Shown here in pieces: positions 44,146 to 53,109 of a stretch of DNA of 64,000 bases. How positions within the stretch are numbered: position 1 is the first letter of the stretch; each line of letters begins with the position of its first letter. This DNA is from Candidatus Methanoperedentaceae archaeon (GTDB lineage Archaea > Halobacteriota > Methanosarcinia > Methanosarcinales > Methanoperedenaceae), in NCBI GenBank assembly GCA_003104905.1, contig PQAS01000021.1, forward strand, positions 4,112-68,111. Direction: 5' to 3'. The notes under the pieces are model-generated. The model had not been told where the DNA came from. It saw only the letters and a list, made by a program, of their open reading frames with translations, and searched no databases. Both the position numbers and the translations under genes were made by a program.

Positions 44146-45177
44146 TTAAATAACTTGTGATGAGACCTGAAAATCGATGCATATATTATATTGGTACGGT
44201 GCGTAAGGTCTTACGATCCTCCGGTCAAGAGAAAACACCTGTAAACCTGCTTTTCTTGCACATGCTTCAATTTCTCCGGTCAATCCTTCAAAAAGATCAG
44301 CTTCGTGCGAGATGGCATAAAAATGAATGATCCCGCCTCTTTTAATTATTCCAAAAGTGCTATCCAGGAACTCAAATCCGCTGTGGGGAAGGTTCATTAT
44401 TACATGGTCTGCATCAGAAATCCCTTTAATTTCATTTTTTGCATCACCTTCTCTTATCTCAATATTTTTTATCTTGTTGAGCCGGGCATTTTCCCGGAGA
44501 TATTTAATTGCTACAGGATTTTTATCAACTGCTATCACATAACTGTCAGGATATGTTTTGGCGATAAGAATGCTAAAAGGACCTATGCCTGCGAACATAT
44601 CGACTACTGTATCACCATTTTTTACCTGGGCTGTTATCCTCATCCTTTCAGTCGACAATCGCGGAGTAAAATATACCTGTGTAACATCAAGAAGGTATTT
44701 ACATCCGTTTTCCCTGTATATGGTTTCTGTTTTTTTCTCACCTTTAATAAATGAAACCTCACGCGTCCTGTACTCTCCGGAAACAGCACTTGTTGCCTGG
44801 AATATGGTTTTTATATTCTTATGCTTCAAAAGGACATTTGCCATTTCAAGGGGATTTTTTTCATGCTGGTCTATGATCGCTATATCCCCGATTAATTCAT
44901 AAGCCCCAGAAACCGGAGGCATGGGATTTTCGTGGCCTGCTATTTCAAAGAACTCTGTTCCCAGTTCCCCTAATCCTTCAATGGGTTTTGAAACAGGAAT
45001 AAATATGTAGTGTTTGTTTGATTTTATTTTCAGGTTATTGTCAAGGAGATGAAGTTCGATTAAACTCTTCCTTGTCGATTCCCCTGCAGGTCTTGGTACT
45101 TTGACACACAGGGATTCAATCATTTCTGGTTTCACGGGAATTATCTTCTTGTTATTCTGCAAAAAGAATTGTTTCAA
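44146..45177 (-). CDS. trm5: tRNA (guanine37-N1)-methyltransferase Trm5
   Basis: 343 residues. Trm5 makes m1G37 in tRNAs. The N-terminal domain leads into a Rossmann methyltransferase: VTQVYFTPRLSTERMRI, DMFAGIGPFSILIAKT (SAM site), VIAVDKNPVAIKYLRENARLN and the catalytic-site MNLPHSGFEFL. The C-terminal RRIVRPYAPYQYNICIDF also fits. The length matches the archaeal Trm5b type. Its 5' end overlaps a putative 41-codon membrane ORF on the same strand. Confidence 0.93.
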   Translation of the reverse strand: MKQFFLQNNKKIIPVKPEMIESLCVKVPRPAGESTRKSLIELHLLDNNLKIKSNKHYIFIPVSKPIEGLGELGTEFFEIAGHENPMPPVSGAYELIGDIAIIDQHEKNPLEMANVLLKHKNIKTIFQATSAVSGEYRTREVSFIKGEKKTETIYRENGCKYLLDVTQVYFTPRLSTERMRITAQVKNGDTVVDMFAGIGPFSILIAKTYPDSYVIAVDKNPVAIKYLRENARLNKIKNIEIREGDAKNEIKGISDADHVIMNLPHSGFEFLDSTFGIIKRGGIIHFYAISHEADLFEGLTGEIEACARKAGLQVFSLDRRIVRPYAPYQYNICIDFQVSSQVI

Positions 45178-45277
45178 GGATCAAGAATGTTAATATGATT
45201 CCTGCAAAGATAGCAATATATCCAAGGATGCTTCCTATCGTGAGACCTATTCCATTTATATCTTGTCCGGTTTCCAT
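45152..45277 (-). CDS. Putative 41-residue membrane peptide overlapping trm5
   Basis: ATG at 45275-45277, stop at 45152-45154. The peptide begins METGQDINGIGLTIG and then forms a single transmembrane helix (about residues 12-35), with ILETILFAE at the end. It overlaps the first 26 bases of trm5 in another frame. No clear Shine-Dalgarno sequence. It fills most of the gap between trm5 and dphB. Expression is unproven. Confidence 0.45.
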   Translation of the reverse strand: METGQDINGIGLTIGSILGYIAIFAGIILTFLILETILFAE

Positions 45278-45285
45278 CGCTTTGA

Positions 45286-45299
45286 TTAAGTTCACTTAA
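45286..45299. promoter_or_regulatory. Palindrome in the trm5/dphB divergent region
   Basis: TTAAGT and ACTTAA arms around two bases, lying between the divergent starts. Possible operator; no further support. Confidence 0.3.
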
Positions 45300-45356
45300 T
45301 TATTATAGTTTTCCGTGGACAAGACTTACAAATATTAGATTGACTGTAAAGGAATT

Positions 45357-46145
45357 ATGCTGACATTTATCGGATTAGGGCTTTATGATGAAAAAGATAT
45401 CACAGTAAAAGGACTGGAAGCAGTAAAAAATGCTGACGCTGTATATGTTGAATTCTATACATCAACTCTCATAGGAACTTCCCTGGAAAAGATTGAAAGA
45501 TTTTATGGAAAGAAGTTAATCGTATTGTCAAGAGAAGAAGTTGAACTTGAACCAATATGGTTATCACGCTCAATAAAAGAAAATGTAGTCTTCTTAAGCG
45601 GAGGTGATGCCATGGTGGCTACGACACATATAGACCTTCGACTGCGCGCAAAAGATATGGGTGTCAAAACTATGATTATCCATGCGCCTTCCATATCATC
45701 TGCTGTTTCAGGTTTGAGCGGGCTTTCAAATTACAGGTTCGGGAAATCCACTACCATTCCATTTCCTTATACCAGAAATGATAAGATGATCATTTCCGAA
45801 GCGCCGTATGATACCATAAAAATGAACAAGAAAAATGACTTGCACACTATTGTTTTTCTTGACATCGATAGGGAAAAAGGCTTTATGGATATTAAGAAAG
45901 CAGCTTCGCTGCTTCTTGAAATGGAAGGAAGAAGGGGTGAAGGAATGCTTGTGAATGCTCTTGGAGTTGGTATTGCACGAGCCGGGTCTTCATCACCCGC
46001 CGTGCATTCGGATTATATTGAGAGATTAAAAGATCATGATTTCGGAGGGCCGCTGCATATTCTCCTGATCCCTGCCAGCCTTCACTTTATGGAAGCTGAA
46101 GCTCTTGTAAAATTTTGCGGCGCCCCCCCTGAAATTCTAAAATAG
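45357..46145 (+). CDS. dphB: Diphthine synthase
   Basis: 262 residues. The SAM-dependent methyltransferase of the tetrapyrrole-methylase fold that acts on the modified histidine of elongation factor 2. The N-terminal MLTFIGLGLYDEKDITVKGLEAVKNAD, the SGGDAMVATTH loop, and IIHAPSISSAVSGLSGLSNYRFGK are hallmarks. Monocistronic as far as can be seen, divergent from trm5. Confidence 0.95.
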   Translation: MLTFIGLGLYDEKDITVKGLEAVKNADAVYVEFYTSTLIGTSLEKIERFYGKKLIVLSREEVELEPIWLSRSIKENVVFLSGGDAMVATTHIDLRLRAKDMGVKTMIIHAPSISSAVSGLSGLSNYRFGKSTTIPFPYTRNDKMIISEAPYDTIKMNKKNDLHTIVFLDIDREKGFMDIKKAASLLLEMEGRRGEGMLVNALGVGIARAGSSSPAVHSDYIERLKDHDFGGPLHILLIPASLHFMEAEALVKFCGAPPEILK

Positions 46146-46147
46146 GA

Positions 46148-46285
46148 TTACTTTAATTTTCTTTTTTCTTTTGCAAGTTTCTTCTTGGCTTCCCCGCTTC
46201 CTGACGCTGCCATTTTTTCAAGTTCTGCTATTTTTTCCTTGCGATCACGTTCTTTACGTTCCATAATCTTTTTAGACATTGCCAT
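46148..46285 (-). CDS. Putative 45-residue highly charged protein
   Basis: ATG at 46283-46285, stop at 46148-46150. The peptide is almost all Lys/Glu/Arg/Ala (MAMSKKIMERKERDRKEK, then a Gly/Ser break and KKKLAKEKRKLK) and should form a basic helix or nucleic-acid-binding tail. A TATA box at 46310-46317 predicts a leaderless message starting at this ATG. Not recognised as a family. Confidence 0.6.
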   Translation of the reverse strand: MAMSKKIMERKERDRKEKIAELEKMAASGSGEAKKKLAKEKRKLK

Positions 46286-46489
46286 GATATATATTTTCGT
46301 TGCTTAAAGTATTTAAAACCAACTCGAAATTCAAGTTTTGCGTTAGATATATGTATATCCGGGTAAATCTACTATTGGTGTGTGTTTACTTTCAGGACTC
46401 AGATGGTCTTGTAAAATAATTCACAATAGAAAATAACTTGTATATGGTCGTACCCGGAACGGTCACTATATTCATACGGAGAATCGAAG
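46286..46489. other. Divergent region upstream of the kelch protein
   Basis: Contains the TATA box for the small charged protein at 46310-46317 (TTTAAATA on the minus strand). No other recognised element or ORF before the kelch gene ATG. Confidence 0.5.
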
Positions 46490-48277
46490 ATGTTTTCCAT
46501 TAAATGCAGAGAGCAAACCATAGGAATAGCAATTGGATTTATATTGATTATATTATTTGTTCTTAGTGCAAGTGCCGTTAAAAACACAATTTATCCTTCC
46601 GGAGACATTGTAAAAGTCGCGGGTGGGTTAAATGTTAGTCCGGAATCGCCTACAGTTAACTGGACAACGAAAGCCAGTATGCCTACTTCCAGATCAGATT
46701 TATACCGGGGAACAATGGCCATAGGCGACAAAATTTACGTAGCAGGAGGATGGAATAACGGGTCCCTTGATGTAGTTGAAGTCTATAATGTTCGCAAAGA
46801 TAAATGGACCAAAGCAGCACCTTTGCCGTCTCCGGGAATAGATGGAGCTATTCAGGCAGTAAATGGAAAATTATATATTATCGGCGGAAATAATAATGTT
46901 GGCGGCGATGTTGATGTCTGGGAATATGATCCAGTTTCAGATAATTATTCAAAAAAGGCCTCTTTCAGTGGAGAGTACGATCCCGCTACTGCCGTAGTAG
47001 ATGGTAAAATTTATGCATTCGGCGGCGGCATGGCTGAAAGCGGCGAGAAAAAAGTCGCGCAAATGTACGATCCTATTAATGATACATGGACGCCTATTGC
47101 ATCCCATCCTTTACCCCGACAATATCTTACTGCTGAGACGGTTAATGGTAAGATTTACACATTTGGCGGGAACAAGAATGGAAATTTGACACACGAATAC
47201 GATCCTATCACTGATAATTGGACCGAAAAGTCCTCAATGCAAGTCATGATAGATAGCCCTAATTCAGTAGTTATCAATGAAAAAATATTCATAGTAGGCG
47301 GAGATAATTCAAAAGCTGTCTGGATGTATGATCCTCTGGTGGATGCCTGGCAAGGACCGCTGGATTATGAGATACCAACGCCCAGAGCGCTAGCTGCAAC
47401 AGCCCAGGTTAATGGAAAGGTATATGTCATAGGCGGATGCTGCCCTGAGGTGAATTCTAATGCCAATGAAGAAGGAACTATCAAATTTCCGATATCTGTG
47501 GATACTATTCCTCCTTCAACGACAATAAGTGGCGTAACTGAGAACAGTTCGTATAAAAATAGCGTAACTGTTACTTTGAATGCTACGGATAATGGGAGTG
47601 GAGTCAATGAGACGATGTTTAAAGTTAACGGTGGTCTAACTTTTACTTACACTAAACCATTTGTGGTTAATTCTTCAGGTCGGAATAATGTAACATACTG
47701 GTCAACAGATAAAGCAGGAAATGTTGAACAGCAAAAGACTGTTAACTTTACAATTGGCATACCATCACTAAATGCAATACGTGAAATCGAGAAAGATTCT
47801 CTCAGATTAGGTGAATCAACAAATATAACTATAAGTATTCAAAGCGATGTAATTCAAGCATTGGCTCTTCGAGAGTCCATTCCCAAAGGATGGAAATTTA
47901 CAATAATTTCTAATGATGCTGATGATTTCAATAAGAAATCTCATGAATGGGTATGGTTAAATATAACGCCAGGAATAACCAGAAAGGTTATCTATTCAAT
48001 AACAGCACCTGCTAATGCTACTATAGGGACATATTATATTAATGGGACAATAAGAAACTCAAGTGGAGTTATTGCAATTGTGGGTGAAAATAACATGATC
48101 ACACTTGATATTTTTGAATACTACCGAAGACTTGGGAGTTATCCTGACATTTTGGAAACCACAGATTTACTAAAAGCCATTGATGATTGGGGAAGCGGGA
48201 CAGCACCGGTTGGATTTGCACGTCCTGTAACAAATATTGAGCTGAATGATTTGATTCGTGAATGGGCTAAGACGTAG
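46490..48277 (+). CDS. Secreted kelch-repeat propeller protein
   Basis: 595 residues. An N-terminal hydrophobic segment (about residues 10-27) is followed by six or so kelch blades in residues 55-320, each with a GG...Y..GG pattern such as IYVAGGWNNGS, LYIIGGNNN, IYAFGGGM and VYVIGGCCPE. An Ig-like domain follows (TTISGVTENSSYKNSVTV...), then a COG1361-type beta domain. The last 50 residues (RRLGSYPDILETTDLLKAIDDWG...) look like a short helical tail seen in archaeal surface proteins. Probably a cell-surface binding or adhesion protein; no enzyme signature is seen. Confidence 0.85.
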   Translation: MFSIKCREQTIGIAIGFILIILFVLSASAVKNTIYPSGDIVKVAGGLNVSPESPTVNWTTKASMPTSRSDLYRGTMAIGDKIYVAGGWNNGSLDVVEVYNVRKDKWTKAAPLPSPGIDGAIQAVNGKLYIIGGNNNVGGDVDVWEYDPVSDNYSKKASFSGEYDPATAVVDGKIYAFGGGMAESGEKKVAQMYDPINDTWTPIASHPLPRQYLTAETVNGKIYTFGGNKNGNLTHEYDPITDNWTEKSSMQVMIDSPNSVVINEKIFIVGGDNSKAVWMYDPLVDAWQGPLDYEIPTPRALAATAQVNGKVYVIGGCCPEVNSNANEEGTIKFPISVDTIPPSTTISGVTENSSYKNSVTVTLNATDNGSGVNETMFKVNGGLTFTYTKPFVVNSSGRNNVTYWSTDKAGNVEQQKTVNFTIGIPSLNAIREIEKDSLRLGESTNITISIQSDVIQALALRESIPKGWKFTIISNDADDFNKKSHEWVWLNITPGITRKVIYSITAPANATIGTYYINGTIRNSSGVIAIVGENNMITLDIFEYYRRLGSYPDILETTDLLKAIDDWGSGTAPVGFARPVTNIELNDLIREWAKT

Positions 48278-48372
48278 AATTTCCGGAAAAATTGTTAATG
48301 TCATGATAGGAATATTGGTTTAATGCCCAGTAGGGTTACTTTTTTATGACCACAAGTCTATTAGGAGATTCC

Positions 48373-49710
48373 ATGGCAATCCATCCAATAGAATACCGCT
48401 ACGGGCACGATGAAATGAAAGCTGTATGGAATGAAGAGGCGCGGCTTTTGAAAATGCTGTCTGTTGAAGCTGCCCTGGCAAAATCCCAGGCGCAACTGAA
48501 TTATATTCCGAAAGGAATGGATGAAAAGATAGCCCTTGGGGTGAAGGCGGTAAAACTTAACCGTGTCAAAGAGATAGAAGATGAGATCCATCATGATGTA
48601 ATGGCTGTGGTCCTTGCTCTGGCCGAGCAATCCGGGGATGCGGGAAAATGGATACATTTCGGTGCTACTTCCAATGATATTTTAGATACGGCAACAGCTC
48701 TCCAGATAAAAGACGCCATCCTGATATTACGAAAAGAGACAATCAAATTACGTCAGGTTCTTATTGAAAGCGCTTTGTCACATAAAAATACCGTATGTGC
48801 AGGACGTACGCACGGCCAGATAGGTGTTCCCACTACTTATGGACTGCGTTTTGCGATATGGGCATCTGAGATTGACCGGCACATTGAAAGGCTTGACCAG
48901 CTTATGCCCAGGGCAATCGCAGGCAAGATGAGCGGGGCGGTAGGTACGCAGGCCGCATTCGGGAAAAAAGGTATTGAAATTCAAAAAAAGACCATGGAAT
49001 ATCTCGGGATTGAAGCTGCCGATGTTTCAAACCAGATAGTCCAGAGGGACAGGCATGCAGAATTCGTGATGTGGATGGCAAATACTGCTACCACTCTTGA
49101 CAAGATATGCATCGAAATCCGAAGCCTTGCCAGAAGCGAGATAGCAGAACTGGAAGAAAGCTTTGGCAAAAAACAGGTAGGCTCATCTACAATGCCGCAC
49201 AAGCGCAATCCCATAAAATCAGAACAGGTGTGCGGACTTTCAAGGATAGTAAGGGCAATGGTGGAACCTGAACTCAGAAACAATACACTTTGGGATGAGA
49301 GGGACCTGACAAACTCATCGTGCGAACGCATTGTATTTCCGGAATCCTGTGTGTTAACCGACCATATCATACGCCTTACTACAACAATTATCCGGAACCT
49401 TCGCTTTTATCCTGATAATATCAGGAAAAACCTGGAGCTTCTCAATGGGCTGAATATGGGGGAAGCCATAATGATCGAACTCAGCAAAAAAGGTGTGGGG
49501 CGGCAGGAAGCACACGAGATAGTACGCCAGTGCGCAATGTCTGCCCGGGAATCGGGGATCCACATGAAGAATGCTCTTCTAAATAATGATATTGTATCAA
49601 AATACATGAATGAAAGTGAGATAACGAGGATAATGAATCCGGATAACTATATCGGTACGGCGGTAGAACAGGTGGATTCCCTTGCTGCAAAACTAACAAA
49701 ACGGAAATAA
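48373..49710 (+). CDS. purB: Adenylosuccinate lyase
   Basis: 445 residues from the ATG at 48373 with AGGAG five bases upstream; an ATG at 48346 lacks a site. PurB acts twice in purine synthesis (SAICAR and adenylosuccinate cleavage). The family signature GSSTMPHKRNPIKSEQ with its catalytic Ser loop, RTHGQIGVPTTYG and FGATSNDILDTATALQ are all clear. The length is normal. A GNAT gene follows 13 bases downstream. Confidence 0.96.
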   Translation: MAIHPIEYRYGHDEMKAVWNEEARLLKMLSVEAALAKSQAQLNYIPKGMDEKIALGVKAVKLNRVKEIEDEIHHDVMAVVLALAEQSGDAGKWIHFGATSNDILDTATALQIKDAILILRKETIKLRQVLIESALSHKNTVCAGRTHGQIGVPTTYGLRFAIWASEIDRHIERLDQLMPRAIAGKMSGAVGTQAAFGKKGIEIQKKTMEYLGIEAADVSNQIVQRDRHAEFVMWMANTATTLDKICIEIRSLARSEIAELEESFGKKQVGSSTMPHKRNPIKSEQVCGLSRIVRAMVEPELRNNTLWDERDLTNSSCERIVFPESCVLTDHIIRLTTTIIRNLRFYPDNIRKNLELLNGLNMGEAIMIELSKKGVGRQEAHEIVRQCAMSARESGIHMKNALLNNDIVSKYMNESEITRIMNPDNYIGTAVEQVDSLAAKLTKRK

Positions 49711-49723
49711 AGAGGATACATAA

Positions 49724-50176
49724 TTGTTAAGAAAAGCAACGATTAAAGATGTAGAAAAGATATGGAAACTTGTGAATAGTTATGCAGATAAACGCATAAT
49801 GCTTCCTCGTTCATTAAGTGAATTATATGAAAATCTCAGGGATTTTTATGTGGTCATTGAAGATAATAAACTTGCAGGCTGTGGGGCACTTCATATTACA
49901 TGGGAAGATTATGGGGAGATACTTTCCCTTGCAGTTGAACCTTCACTTGCCCGGCAAGGAATAGGTTCAAAGATATTAAAAGCGTGTGAAGAAGAGGCAA
50001 GAACAATTGGATTAAATAAACTTATTACCCTTACATATGTGCCTGAATTTTTTGAATCGCATGGGTTCGTCAGAGTGAAAAAGAGCACGCTTCCGCATAA
50101 GATATGGAGCATGTGTATAAAGTGTCCAAAGTTTCCAGAATGCGATGAGATACCCCTTGTCAAAAAGATAAGTTGA
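49724..50176 (+). CDS. GNAT N-acetyltransferase, ArgA-like
   Basis: 150 residues from a TTG start with GAGG upstream. The GNAT acetyl-CoA loop VEPSLARQGIGSKIL is intact, and YVPEFFESHGFVRV and the closing KIWSMCIKCPKFPECDE resemble the short N-acetylglutamate synthase-like (COG1246) acetyltransferases. The C-terminal cluster of three cysteines could bind a metal. A role in arginine synthesis is possible but not demonstrated by context. It is probably co-transcribed with purB. Confidence 0.85.
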   Translation: MLRKATIKDVEKIWKLVNSYADKRIMLPRSLSELYENLRDFYVVIEDNKLAGCGALHITWEDYGEILSLAVEPSLARQGIGSKILKACEEEARTIGLNKLITLTYVPEFFESHGFVRVKKSTLPHKIWSMCIKCPKFPECDEIPLVKKIS

Positions 50177-50370
50177 GGAAGTAACATAAGATCCATTCAA
50201 GGGATTTCCAGGATATTGCAAAGGTTACAACCGCTTTTACATCATGATTCTTCAACATACGCAGTTATTATAAAGAATGACATAATATAACATAAAAATA
50301 CAAAAATCTTGTGAAATAGGAGACTCAATAATAGAGGGATTTAGAAGATCCTATAATTAAAGGATGATAC

Positions 50371-51018
50371 ATGCCATACGCAGCAAAAGACAGACAAGAA
50401 TTCATAAAACGTTCTAACTTAAAACCTGATTCCCGCATTCTTGATTTCGGAGGAATGTTAATTGGTGAACTCCCGGGTGCAGTTTTGGGAATAACATCGA
50501 AAAGATCGCTTTTAAATGCCGTTCTTATAAGACCACTCCTCTTGCCATTTAAGAATTCAGTATTCAAATCGGTAATTTCTTATCATTATTTTGACCTGGT
50601 TTCATCCGATAAACTCGGATATGCATTTGAAGAGGCTTCCAGAGTCCTTGATAAAGACGGCGTCTTTTCTTTTATGATACTGCAATGGACTGCAAATAAT
50701 GAAGCACAGAAGTCAAATTTGCTTTTCGATGAAGTCCTAAAAAGTATCGGTGCTCTTTATCAGCATGATTTTGAAGAAATAAGCATGAATCTGAATAAAT
50801 CAGGATTCACCGAGATTACTGTTGAAAGTATTAAACGGGAGATAACGATACCGCAGGAATTTATCAATGAACACTTATTGATGCTTGGGAACCTTGTAAA
50901 AATAGAGAAAACAAATGATAGAACGGATATAAAAGCGTTTGCAAAACAGTATTTCCATCATATAAAAGAGCATGGTGAAGCCCTGCTTCCGGCCGTACAT
51001 TTTATCGCAAAGAAATGA
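50371..51018 (+). CDS. Methyltransferase-fold protein, possibly degenerate
   Basis: 215 residues. RILDFGGMLIGELPG occupies the place of the SAM-binding glycine loop but lacks the usual DxGxGxG pattern. NSVFKSVISYHYFDLVS and EEASRVLDKDGVFSFMILQW match motifs of class I methyltransferases (post-II and the late helix-strand). It may have lost SAM binding or bind another ligand. The METTL5-like gene starts one base after its stop, so the two are coupled. Confidence 0.65.
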   Translation: MPYAAKDRQEFIKRSNLKPDSRILDFGGMLIGELPGAVLGITSKRSLLNAVLIRPLLLPFKNSVFKSVISYHYFDLVSSDKLGYAFEEASRVLDKDGVFSFMILQWTANNEAQKSNLLFDEVLKSIGALYQHDFEEISMNLNKSGFTEITVESIKREITIPQEFINEHLLMLGNLVKIEKTNDRTDIKAFAKQYFHHIKEHGEALLPAVHFIAKK

Positions 51019-51019
51019 T

Positions 51020-51619
51020 ATGAAAAAAATACATCTTGAGATGATCCTTGAAAATGTGGAAGGTTTCAAATCACCCAGACCTGACAAAGAACAATATGCA
51101 ACACCAGCAACAGTTGCCTCTGAGCTATTGCATTTTGCTTTTATGAGGGGAGACCTGGTGGATACGGTTTATGATCTTGGGTGCGGAAGCGGTATCTTTG
51201 CAATCGGTGCAAAACTCCTGGGGGCAGAAAAGGTTATAGGTTTTGATGATGATAAAGATGTCCTTGAGATTGCACGGGCAAATGCAAAGAAACTTGGCGT
51301 TGAGGTTGAGTTCGTATGTTGCAATATTTCCGATGTGACTGGAAAAGCGCATACAGTTGTAATGAATCCGCCTTTTGGCGCACAAAAAAAAGGAAATGAT
51401 CGCCCTTTTTTGAGGAAAGCCCTCGAATTAAGCAGCGCGGTTTATTCCATACATAATGCTGGAAGTGCAGAATTCATAAAAAAATTCATAAGCCCATCTG
51501 TCATAACAGAATACAGATTAATAGATTTCCCGATAAAAAGGACATTCGGGTTTCATAAGAAGGAAAGACTGGCCATAAAAGTTGAGATATACAGGATAGA
51601 GAAAAGAAACGAGGGATAA
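51020..51619 (+). CDS. METTL5-like N6-adenine RNA methyltransferase (COG2263)
   Basis: 199 residues from ATG 51020 (TGATATG junction with the previous gene). The SAM loop YDLGCGSGIFAIGAKLLGA, the acidic GFDDDKDVLEIARANA, and catalytic MNPPFGAQKKGNDRPFL place it with METTL5/COG2263 RNA methylases. The N-terminal EQYATPATVASELLHFA also fits this family. Human METTL5 modifies 18S rRNA; an rRNA target here is inferred. The adjacent upstream gene resembles how METTL5 uses a partner, though any physical partnership is speculation. Confidence 0.9.
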   Translation: MKKIHLEMILENVEGFKSPRPDKEQYATPATVASELLHFAFMRGDLVDTVYDLGCGSGIFAIGAKLLGAEKVIGFDDDKDVLEIARANAKKLGVEVEFVCCNISDVTGKAHTVVMNPPFGAQKKGNDRPFLRKALELSSAVYSIHNAGSAEFIKKFISPSVITEYRLIDFPIKRTFGFHKKERLAIKVEIYRIEKRNEG

Positions 51620-51642
51620 TTATTAGAATCAAAAGAAAGAAA

Positions 51643-52383
51643 ATGACAAGCAGGAGAAAGCTTGGAAAGGGTGAAGAAAAAGAACCTAAAGAGGCAAAGG
51701 AAAGTGAGATCGAGCTGGAAGAAGAAATTGAAGAAGTAGCTGTGGAATCGGAAATTGCGGAAGAGAATACAGAGGTTGCGCCCGAACAACCTGTTGAAGA
51801 AGCAGTCCAGGAAGAACCAAAAGAAGAAATCAGGAATGTTTTACCGGGGGATCTTATCGGAACTTCGGAAGAATTCATTCCTAAAACCGGGGCGTATCTG
51901 GACAGAGGAAATATTTACGCATCAACAAGCGGTATTGTAAAGATAAACAATAAAGAGCGTTCCATATCGGTTGATCCGGTCACGAATACCCCCCCGCATC
52001 TCCAGGTTGGCGATATCGTTATCGGACAGGTTACGGACGTAAAAGATTCAGTCGCCCTTGTTGAGATCGCAGGAATTAAAGGCAAAGGTGAACGTGAGAT
52101 TGTCAATGCTGATCAGGCCGCAATTCACGTGTCAAATGTAAAGGATGCATATGTGAAGGAATTATATTATGAATTTGCACCGTTTGATATAGTAAAGGCT
52201 AGAGTACTTGATCTTCGTAATATGCGCCTTTCCACAGTCAATAAGGAACTTGGCGTCATGAAAGCTTATTGCGGAAATTGCAGGAATGTATTGAAAATAG
52301 ATAACAGTAAACTTAAATGTCCCAAATGTGAAAGAACCGAAACACGAAAATTATCATCCGATTATGGGACAGGCATTATTTAG
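51643..52383 (+). CDS. csl4: Exosome RNA-binding subunit Csl4 with acidic N-terminal extension
   Basis: 246 residues. The core (about 66-246) is typical: N-terminal beta domain (VLPGDLIGTSEEFIPKTGAYLDRGNIYAS), S1 domain (VGDIVIGQVTDVKDSVALVEI) and zinc ribbon (CGNCRNVL, CPKCERTE). It caps the archaeal exosome. In front is an extension of about 60 residues made largely of Glu, Lys, Val and Pro, which is unusual for archaeal Csl4. The next gene, rpoL, begins nine bases after its stop, a known archaeal neighbourhood. Confidence 0.93.
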   Translation: MTSRRKLGKGEEKEPKEAKESEIELEEEIEEVAVESEIAEENTEVAPEQPVEEAVQEEPKEEIRNVLPGDLIGTSEEFIPKTGAYLDRGNIYASTSGIVKINNKERSISVDPVTNTPPHLQVGDIVIGQVTDVKDSVALVEIAGIKGKGEREIVNADQAAIHVSNVKDAYVKELYYEFAPFDIVKARVLDLRNMRLSTVNKELGVMKAYCGNCRNVLKIDNSKLKCPKCERTETRKLSSDYGTGII

Positions 52384-52391
52384 GTGAAATC

Positions 52392-52667
52392 ATGGAACTT
52401 ACAATCCTTAAAAAGACGGACAAAGAAATTAATATTAAGGTAGCAGGCGAAACCCATACCCTGCTCAACATGTTAAAGACAGCGTTACTTAATAACAAAC
52501 ATGTTGAAATAGCAACATACGATATAAAGCATCCAACAATAAGTGAACCTATCCTTTTTGTGAGAACAGACGGTGCAGACCCTATAGATGTGATAAAAAA
52601 AGCATCGAAGGAAATGGTCAAGGAATGTAATGAGTTTATAGATCTTTTTACGAAGAAGACAAAGTAG
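52392..52667 (+). CDS. rpoL: DNA-directed RNA polymerase subunit L
   Basis: 91 residues, the normal length of archaeal Rpo11/RpoL. VAGETHTLLNMLKTALLNNKHVEIATYDIKHP is the dimerisation motif shared with eukaryal RPB11. It follows csl4 directly and overlaps the convergent DUF2240 gene by 20 bases. Confidence 0.96.
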   Translation: MELTILKKTDKEINIKVAGETHTLLNMLKTALLNNKHVEIATYDIKHPTISEPILFVRTDGADPIDVIKKASKEMVKECNEFIDLFTKKTK

Positions 52668-53109
52668 TTAAAGCTTTATATTCTTCTTCGATAAGGTCAT
52701 CAACAATTACTCCATTCTCAACTGCAACGAGAATGGCGCTGACTTCTATTTCCACCTGTTTTGAAAGGTCTTCCTGTTTCTTATTTATCATCGCTATCAC
52801 CTTTCTTTTGTCTATTCCTGCGCCCGCTATTATGCGTTCTATTATCCTGTCAAATATCGGCATTTTCTCAAGTTCCGGCTTGAATCCGGAAGGTATTTCG
52901 ATCCCGGATATATCAAATGTAGGACGCACCAGATCACCTTCGCGTTTTAAAAGCCCTGATTTTTGCGCTTCACTCAATATGATCTTTGCCTGTTCAGGAT
53001 TGAACCATTTCAAATCCAGGGAAAGTGCCAGAATGAATTCCATGTCTTTCATGGCATCTTTTCCCTTTCTTTTAAAGGGCATCGACACGGTATAAGTAAG
53101 ATCAGACAT
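52648..53109 (-). CDS. DUF2240 family protein
   Basis: 153 residues resembling the archaeal DUF2240 (COG3612) family. The N-terminal half looks like a winged helix (LALSLDLKWFNPEQAKIILSEAQKSGLLKREGDLVRPTFD), the rest is helical. Function unknown. It overlaps the end of rpoL on the opposite strand and is itself overlapped by eight bases by the gene upstream. Confidence 0.8.
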   Translation of the reverse strand: MSDLTYTVSMPFKRKGKDAMKDMEFILALSLDLKWFNPEQAKIILSEAQKSGLLKREGDLVRPTFDISGIEIPSGFKPELEKMPIFDRIIERIIAGAGIDKRKVIAMINKKQEDLSKQVEIEVSAILVAVENGVIVDDLIEEEYKALTTLSSS

